In this document: one piece after another, positions 7,994 to 13,438 of the stretch
How positions within the stretch are numbered: position 1 is the first letter of the stretch
Layout: each line of letters begins with the position of its first letter
Source: Chromera velia
Lineage: Eukaryota > Sar > Chromeraceae
DNA length: 13,438 nucleotides
Direction of reading: 5' to 3'
Assembly: GCA_018398765.1 (NCBI GenBank)
Contig: JAHBMJ010002755.1
Location: 2,900-16,337 of the forward strand
Notes under the pieces: model-generated
Databases searched by the model: none
The model's input: the letters and a program-made list of their open reading frames with translations, nothing else
Told to the model about the DNA's origin: nothing
Made by a program: the position numbers and the translations under genes

Positions 7994-9824
7994 CGGGTCG
8001 CTCACTTCCACCCAACACCGTGCCACCTCCCCCAAACGGCCGCGTATACATCCATACCATGCACAGCACACTGAAGAAAAAAAAAATATCTGGCTCAAGC
8101 CTTATAATAAACAGACGAACAAGCAAGACAAATGAACAGACCAATAGACAGTAACGAATCAACACCGATCGGCACCGATGCTGTCGGAACAGGTGCGAAC
8201 AATCAAAAAATTTCAAATGATCCGACATCAATTTACACACACCACAAACTCTTCATCTCTCTCGCCCCATGCCTCACTTCAGGCACGAATAGCTCAACAC
8301 CTTCCCACTGATGTGCAAAGAATGCATGCCAATCGATTGTGCCGACCTCTGTCTGCTCTTGAGCAACCACCCCCTCCGTGCTCAAGACGCCCAACCTCCC
8401 CGTCGCCGTGGAAGCGGAATGAATGTTCTGCTCCTCACTCTCCTATCGAAGACTGCGCACCCCAGCTTTATACCCTCCGCTCTGTCTGATTGAATTCAAT
8501 TCCGCTTTGTGTTTCGCCTCCCTAACTCGCTCTTTCTTTTTTAACCTCTTCTCAGCCTTAAAGTTTCTCTCTGCCCTTCCTGCTTTCACCCCAGGAACGC
8601 CATAACGGTTACGGGAATCCATGTTACTCTGGTAACCGCTTCTGACAGCTATCTGCGGTTTCAAAAAGACTGGTCTCTCTTCATTCCTCCCCAATTCACC
8701 CACTCTATTTTCCATTATATTCATTCGCTGTAGAGCAAGAGGCGTTTCTTTGGGTGTCTCACTCCACCTCCGTTCGAATTCCCGCCCCCTCTCTATCCGA
8801 TCCAACTCCATGGGTGTAGGGCCCGATCCCGTCATGTCAAAACATCCATCCCCTCCTGCCGAAGCGATCATTGGGGAGCTATTGCTGAAATCCGATTTAA
8901 ACGTCGTCTATGGTGTTGCATCCAGCTCGGTTCCCTCTCCATTCATGGGGACACTCCCATCCTGCATCCCAAACATTTCTCTGTCTCGAGTCCGTACTGC
9001 TGCACTGCATCACCGATGTTTCGTACTCCCTCATACCTCCCTTCATTCATCTTTTCCTCCTCAGAGTCTGCTGCCTCCCTCTCAAACTGCTTTGGCGATA
9101 CTGGAAGGGAATGACAAAGATTGTTGCCAAACCCTCGTACTGCCGACTGCGCTCCTTCTCCTTCCCATCGTGTGACTGCACTAGTGACTGCACTTTGACT
9201 CACACCCTCTGACCTGACTGGTGAACGCGCTGAAAAGCACCCCTCCTACTTTCTCCTTCCTTCCTCTTTCCCTTTTCCCCGGAAAGCGGCTCTCTGATCT
9301 CCAGGTGATTGTTGTGACGGCTTCTCTCCTGCTTGCTTACTGGCCCAGGCTGCTGCCGTCATCCTTTGACTCCTGCGTGCTTTCAGCTTCCTCAAGGTCA
9401 GACGTTGTTTCACTCTATCACCCTCCCCCTCCTGGTTGCGAACGTCGGGCTTGGCCGGTTAATTGGCTGCCCTCTACCACCTCTGAAAGCTTCTACACCA
9501 GCTTTTGACTCTCAATCATGTAGGTCTCACCGTTTAGGCACACCTCCTTAAATGACAAGTTCCCAAATTTCTCTATAAACATCTCTATCAACGATACGAA
9601 GAGACCAAAGCGGTCGGTCGTAGATATGCCTCCCATCGACATTCTTTCAACCAAGGGACTGAACAGAAAGAAGGAATCAGTCCCTGTACGTGTGATCTAC
9701 TTCTGAATTAATTCTTTAAGTGGCTATGTGTGGCGTTCTTCAGGGAATCGCCAACTGAGAACTTCACGACAACACATTCACTCGACCAGTCAAAGACGGT
9801 TAAACGAATCTACCTTCTTTGAGC
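7994..9824. other. Element interior without recognised domains
   Basis: Apart from the minus-strand frame at 8443-8871 and its in-frame extensions, another minus frame (8943-9203, 86 codons, acidic, ending KCLGCRMGVSP) is open in a different phase. The plus strand is mostly C/T-rich, low-complexity coding. I found no catalytic signature of reverse transcriptase (YxDD), aspartic protease (DTG/DSG) or integrase (HHCC, DDE) in either strand by reading. Confidence 0.6.
8443..8871 (-). CDS. Possible degenerate Gag-like open frame of the element (142 codons)
   Basis: This is the longest open frame inside the element, in the orientation predicted by the candidate primer-binding and polypurine sites. 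It is hydrophilic and Arg/Lys/Glu-rich, with a basic helix-like C-terminal part. The segment GSGPTPMELDRIERGRE recalls the Pro-Met-(Asp/Glu)-Leu motif found near the end of some Ty3/gypsy Gag proteins, but no CCHC zinc knuckle follows. The frame stays open for 12 codons before ATG 8871 back to a TAG, and beyond that TAG for more than 20 codons. After its TAG stop at 8443-8445 it stays open another 69 codons to a TAA at 8233-8235. It could equally be non-coding; identity is unproven. Confidence 0.3.
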   Translation of the reverse strand: MIASAGGDGCFDMTGSGPTPMELDRIERGREFERRWSETPKETPLALQRMNIMENRVGELGRNEERPVFLKPQIAVRSGYQSNMDSRNRYGVPGVKAGRAERNFKAEKRLKKKERVREAKHKAELNSIRQSGGYKAGVRSLR

Positions 9825-9845
9825 GGATCGACCGCTGTGCTACCA
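9825..9845 (-). other. Candidate primer-binding site
   Basis: Read on the minus strand, five bases after the right repeat, the sequence is TGGTAGCACAGCGGTCGATC. TGG is the complement of a tRNA CCA end, and TAGCACAG could pair with an acceptor strand CUGUGCUA. This is the form expected for a primer tRNA of initiator-Met type (known ends CGCUACCA in yeast, UGCUACCA in animals). The tRNA set of this organism is unknown to me, so the match is not verified. Confidence 0.4.
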
Positions 9846-9850
9846 CATCA

Positions 9851-10234
9851 GGTAGCGCAGTAAGGCGTTACGTACGGGGTTCATAAGTAGTAAGTTCTCT
9901 CATGCAAGGTTCATACTTCTCTCCTAGACAAAGCTCTTTTGCCTCCAGACTGTCTGACCTACATGGCGCGTGCACGGGGCTCATAAGTAGTAATTAGTGT
10001 TACCTTTGAAATCTCTCTCATGCAAGGTTCGTACTTCTCTCCTAAACAAAGCTCTGTTGCCTCCACTAGCAGACTGTCTGACCTACATGGCGCGTGCAAC
10101 GACTGATAGACAGACAGATGCATGGACTGACGCATGCCGTGCATGCATGCATCATGCCAGACTCGCAATGCGCACGGCTCATTCCATCCTGATACACAGA
10201 TCAATCTAGTGGCATCCAGACTCCACAACATTAC
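9851..10234 (-). repeat. Right direct repeat (would-be 5' LTR)
   Basis: Same length and orientation as 7363-7746, with the same internal duplication (A1 at 9879-9978, A2 at 9979-10098), so the duplication existed before the two repeats separated. The plus-strand start TAGCGCAGTA followed by TCATAA resembles the D-arm and anticodon loop of methionine tRNA. Confidence 0.9.
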
Positions 10235-10245
10235 GCTTTCTATTA
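10235..10245 (+). repeat. Right target-site duplication, GCTTTCTATTA
   Basis: Partner of 7352-7362, with one C/T difference. It begins at the base after the end of the right direct repeat. Confidence 0.7.
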
Positions 10246-10579
10246 TCCATATCACAATTATCAATAGTTTAGTCTCACGTTTGCAGCCAGCTAGGTAACC
10301 AGGCGCCGCTGAGGCACGGCATTGCAACTTGTATGTCTATACTAAATAGTAAATACTATAAATAGTAAATACCTAGGAAAATACTTTAATAGACTATTAT
10401 ACTCTACTAGTAGTACCTCGACCAGGAGTCGATCTAGAGCTAAACAGTATAGTCTGGATCCCTATAACAAGACCGTAGCTAGTTTGACAACCAATTTAAA
10501 CCATGGTCTATATGTATTCACACTATAATTGGGTTATATCGTAATTTAGACTAATATACGTGTATATAAACTATTATGT

Positions 10580-10599
10580 AATCAATCAATCAATCAATT
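10580..10599 (+). repeat. (ATCA)n short tandem repeat
   Basis: About five ATCA units in the AT-rich spacer; the same motif recurs at 10662-10719. Confidence 0.85.
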
Positions 10600-10661
10600 A
10601 ATCTACTAGATTAAACTAACAGTTGTTTCTCACTAGGACTGGTATGTATGTGCCTTGCATA

Positions 10662-10719
10662 TATCAATCAATCAATCAACCAATGAATCAATGAATCAAT
10701 CAATCAATCAATCAATTAA
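10662..10719 (+). repeat. (ATCA/ATGA)n imperfect tandem repeat
   Basis: Roughly fourteen four-base units, ATCA interrupted by a few ATGA and ACCA variants, ending in ATTAAG. It is probably one microsatellite family with 10580-10599. Confidence 0.85.
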
Positions 10720-10903
10720 GCATGTTTTGATTCAACTCTTGAACTCTATGTTGGATATGCATGTATAACACTTAAATTGAAGTTCTAAGCAATTCACTGT
10801 GTTTCATGATGCGTTTACAGGTAACCTCAGAGTTATGAAAAGAACGATTCTGCTTTGATCCAACTTCTATAATCTAACTTGAATGTAACCTGCACTACGT
10901 GAC

Positions 10904-10958
10904 CGGTACCGACTTACGTACGTCGGAGATCGACTTTTCGAAGGGATCATGCATGATC
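10904..10958. other. Cluster of three perfect palindromes 3' of the transporter gene
   Basis: CGGTACCG (10904-10911), ACGTACGT (10916-10923) and GATCATGCATGATC (10945-10958) fall within 55 bp, 60-115 bases past the transporter stop on its strand. They could form small hairpins in the 3' UTR or be dyad binding sites; no function is evident. Confidence 0.5.
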
Positions 10959-11018
10959 ATGCTCGATACTAGTAGTGGTTGCTTCAATTTTGCTCTTTTT
11001 TTGTTCTCCGTCTTCGGG

Positions 11019-13263
11019 TCAGCTTGCGACACTGTCAAGAATGTTGAGGTCCTCTTCTTTGAACAACCGAGGCAGAAGGAGAACGCGGCAGGCCACCAGG
11101 CCTCCAATGACAGAGGGGAAGAACAGAGACGTCGACGGAATAATTCTGCACTCAGGAGGAGGAAAATCCACAGCGAGCATGCAAGAAAGGCGCAGGGCAC
11201 AGAACGAAACTTTGGAGCAAAGCGAAAAGATGCCTTGCGATATGCTGACCGAGAAAACGAACACAGCCAGACAGACGATCGACGTCCTCTCTTTTCCTCT
11301 AATTTTTCATCTCTCTCATGGCCCCATCCACTCCAGGTCCCCCATGGACAGAGAGACGTCAATTGCATGCCGTGAATGACTGACTTGAGAGTAAAGAGCA
11401 GTGAAAGGAGGAGGAACTGGATGAACGTGTACTTGAGAACGGTGCGTCTGGGGAGTTTCGTGTAGGGCGAATCGTCTGGGAGAAGTTCAGGGTCTGCAAA
11501 GATGTCCTTAATCCTTCGCAGAAAGTCGTTCCCTGCAGTGACGCACGCACAAGCAACCAAAAATGTGCACTAAAAAGTGTGGAGCGAGGGCAGACGTGAG
11601 CAGCGTCCATGCAATGGAGGCACCGTCTGTCATCCCTCTCTCTCACTCTACAGTTCCTCACCTCACCGCGCCTCTCCCGCCTTCATCGACAATCAGAAAG
11701 AACAAACCCACCTGACATCACCTTCCTCCCCAAATAAAGGAAGACCCCGGAGATGATGGGCATGGGGATCTTCTTCAACAGGGGAAGTAGCACGACGCTG
11801 CACAGACACAGGTGGAGAATGGGAAAGGGAAAAGAGGAAATTCAAGTCTCAGAGTGAGAACGAAAGCGCATTTTATAAGAGCCTGTCCAGGGGCGGCACC
11901 GAGATTACGAGGAGAAAAAAGCATAAGCACGTCATTCAATCAGTCAACGAAGGAGAAGTGTGCGGCTTGCGGGAGGATGCTGAAGGATCACCATGCGATT
12001 GGTAGAGAAAACTCACAGATGGTGGAGGAAACATAAGGGGAAAAAAGGTCATCACATACACGAAGGACGTGCATCTCCTCACCTTCCCCTCCGCACCAGG
12101 GAAAAAGAAAGACGTTCAGTTCCACAGAGACACGGAGACGGAGGATGAAAGGCAAGTCGAATAGATTTGTGTCTTCCAGCAAATAAATCTAACACAAACA
12201 AACACGTACTCGCTCTTTCACGGGAGTGCGCTCTCTATCACACATTCGCACGCACACGCACTGGGGAGGAGATCAAGATGGAGAGGCAGGGAAAGAGAGA
12301 GAGAGAGAGGCACGCACAAAATGAAAGAGAAACTTAGAAACGCACCTTCCCAGGATGAGTGCGTGCGTCATGAAGCCCGTGAGACGCGTCTCAGTGCAGG
12401 CCACAATTTTCGGCGCCACATCCTTTTTCTTCTTTGTCCCCTTCTGACTCCCCTCCTCCCCCCCTTCATCGCTCTCTCTCAACACAAGGTTGGGAGGGGG
12501 CACAGCGGGATCGTACTCGCTCTCGCAGTCAAAGGGGCGTTGTGATGGTCCTTTGGGGGTCTTGCCGCTGTCGGGGCCCGTCGCATCGTCCTCGTCCTCC
12601 GTTGAGTAAACAAACATCGAACGGACGTGATTTAGACTCTGCAAGGGGCAGGGGGCACAAAGAAGGGATTGACAAATGTGGAATGAAGAACTCTCTTGGG
12701 AAAAAGAGAAAGAAGGATTTCCAAAGGGTAGAGATTCGTTGCACAAAAGCGACAAGAAAAGAAATTAAGAAGGAGGGGCAGAAAGAAAAAGCACAATTCC
12801 TTCGCCCTGCATCCCAACTCACCCCGCTCGCTCCCCAGAAGCAGCAACAGTTTCAGAGATCTGTCGGAGAATGCATTTCTGTTCTTCCCCTCCCCACCCC
12901 CTGACCTGCACCGTGGCAGCGCACATCCACGGAAGTCCAAAGATTGAGAGCACCCCTGTCACCAGAGAGAGGGCCGTCAGATCAAGGGTGTAAGCCGCCT
13001 GCAAGCAAAAGACACATGTAGAGAGTCGCTCACTTGCAACGAAGGCAGCTAAGAAACGCCGGGTGCTGAATTGCAGAGACGGATTGTGTGTTCGAAACTC
13101 CCTGTGGGGGGACAGGGGAGACAGCTTGACATCCAGAGAGGAGGGAGAGAGGAGAGAGAGAGCCCGACGTACTGTCACTGGACACAAACGAAAATAAAAT
13201 GAGGATGGATGCCCAGGAAGAAAATAAACTCGCGGTCTCCGGAGCCCCCAACCTCCCCTCCCC

Positions 13264-13307
<44 letters not shown>

Positions 13308-13438
13308 CTGCAACACCCGCCTACTCACCCCTTTCCTGAGCTTATGGCTGGGTGAGTTGACAACTCTAATGGTGATATTGTGGTCCAGGTAGAAGAGGGC
13401 CGTCAACAGCATGGCGGGAAGAATGGCAGCCTGCAGAT
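11019..13438 (-). CDS. SLC4-family anion/bicarbonate transporter, C-terminal 284 residues (5' end outside window)
   Basis: Seen: exons 13438-13329, 12998-12906, 12638-12346, 11797-11712, 11532-11385 and 11145-11019, read on the minus strand, join with consistent phases to a TGA stop. Order: LLTALFYLDHNITIRVVN, then HKLRKG joined to AAYTLDL, GLPWMCAATV joined to QSLNHVRS, a charged loop, CTETRLTG, a membrane segment, LLKKIPMPIISGVFLYLG, FLRRIKDIF, KYTFIQFLLLSLLFTL, the last membrane segment SLFFPSVIGGLVACRVLLLP, and LFKEEDLNILDS near the end. Known: SLC4 proteins exchange or cotransport bicarbonate and other anions across membranes; D-H-N-I-T, H-K-L-K-K-G, G-L-P-W and I-P-M-P are family landmarks. 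Inferred: bicarbonate or related anion transport; the substrate (including borate, as in BOR1 relatives) cannot be told. The loop at fragment residues 80-148 is far longer than usual. Confidence 0.93.
12294..12309 (+). repeat. (GA)n microsatellite in a transporter intron
   Basis: Eight GA units in the intron 11798-12345; on the coding strand this is a (TC)n run a short way downstream of the donor at 12345. No extra exon was recognised in that 548-base intron. Confidence 0.85.
13265..13304 (+). repeat. (GT)n microsatellite in a transporter intron
   Basis: About 19 uninterrupted GT units (AC on the coding strand) within the intron 12999-13328. The remainder of that intron holds nothing recognised. 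Confidence 0.95.

Larger units (their letters stand above)
7363..10234 (-). mobile_element. Non-autonomous LTR-like element (2872 bp) with 384-bp direct repeats
   Basis: Two direct repeats (7363-7746 and 9851-10234) flank 2104 bp of unique DNA, and an 11-bp near-perfect duplication flanks the whole. On the minus strand the order is repeat, TGG-starting primer-binding-like site (9845 downward), open frame of 142 codons, AAAGGGGAAGG polypurine tract (7763-7753), repeat. That is the layout of an LTR retrotransposon in minus orientation. Against it: the repeats do not have TG...CA ends, 11 bp is long for integrase-made duplications (usually 4-6 bp), and no protease, reverse transcriptase, RNase H or integrase motif was found in any frame. 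It could be a gag-only or empty derivative mobilised in trans, or a different retroelement class using target-primed insertion. Confidence 0.7.
10246..11018. other. AT-rich spacer between the element and the transporter stop
   Basis: It is strongly AT-rich from 10330 to about 10890, with tandem (TAAATAG)-like words at 10338-10375 and TCAA repeats listed separately. From about 10895 composition returns to that of the genes; this end holds three palindromes and presumably the 3' UTR of the minus-strand transporter. No gene or structural RNA was recognised. Confidence 0.7.

Noticed and set aside
9851-9925. A functional methionine tRNA gene
   Set aside because: The D-arm and anticodon-like words are present, but there is no acceptor stem pairing, no proper T-arm, and the spacing is wrong.
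7363-10234. Two independent SINE insertions instead of one element
   Set aside because: Only the outer flanks share the 11-bp duplication; neither repeat has matching flanks of its own. The idea survives only for the origin of the repeat sequence.
10580-10719. CRISPR-like or other spaced repeat array
   Set aside because: It is a simple four-base microsatellite with no spacers, in nuclear eukaryotic DNA.
11560-12182. Extending the transporter through continuous minus-strand frames
   Set aside because: Phase-consistent splice sites and SLC4 landmarks place only 11712-11797 as coding here; the long frames run into introns.

Overview
This is nuclear DNA from an intron-rich eukaryote. Both protein genes are split into short exons by GT-AG introns of roughly 90-580 bases, and 20 of the 21 proposed acceptors end in CAG, mostly TGCAG. 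Introns carry many microsatellites ((TG)n, (TGTC)n, (TC)n). The style suits a microbial alga or alveolate such as a chromerid, but I cannot fix the species from the sequence.

Left part (433-7066, + strand): the 3' part of a kinesin heavy-chain-like gene, best matched to the kinesin-7/CENP-E group. I could place 17 exons whose phases all agree, giving 2091 coding bases: 696 residues plus stop. The window starts inside the motor domain. The nucleotide P-loop lies upstream, but switch I, switch II and the microtubule-binding part are present, followed by a long coiled coil. The protein ends in one classical C2H2 zinc finger, an unusual tail for a kinesin.

Middle (7067-11018): a spacer of almost 4 kb between two convergent genes. 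Its flanks are AT-rich. Inserted in it is a 2.87-kb element (7363-10234) bounded by two 384-bp direct repeats about 95% identical and by an 11-bp target-site-duplication-like pair with one mismatch. Read on the minus strand it has a possible primer-binding site, an open frame and a polypurine tract in LTR-retrotransposon order, but its ends are not TG...CA, its duplication is long for an LTR element, and no reverse transcriptase is visible. The repeats also resemble methionine tRNA at one end. It is best called a non-autonomous LTR-like element of unclear class.

Right part (11019-13438, - strand): the C-terminal 284 residues of an SLC4-family anion/bicarbonate transporter, in six exons with consistent phases, running off the right edge. 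It carries a long charged loop where most family members have a short one.

The two genes have no evident shared function; they only meet tail to tail.
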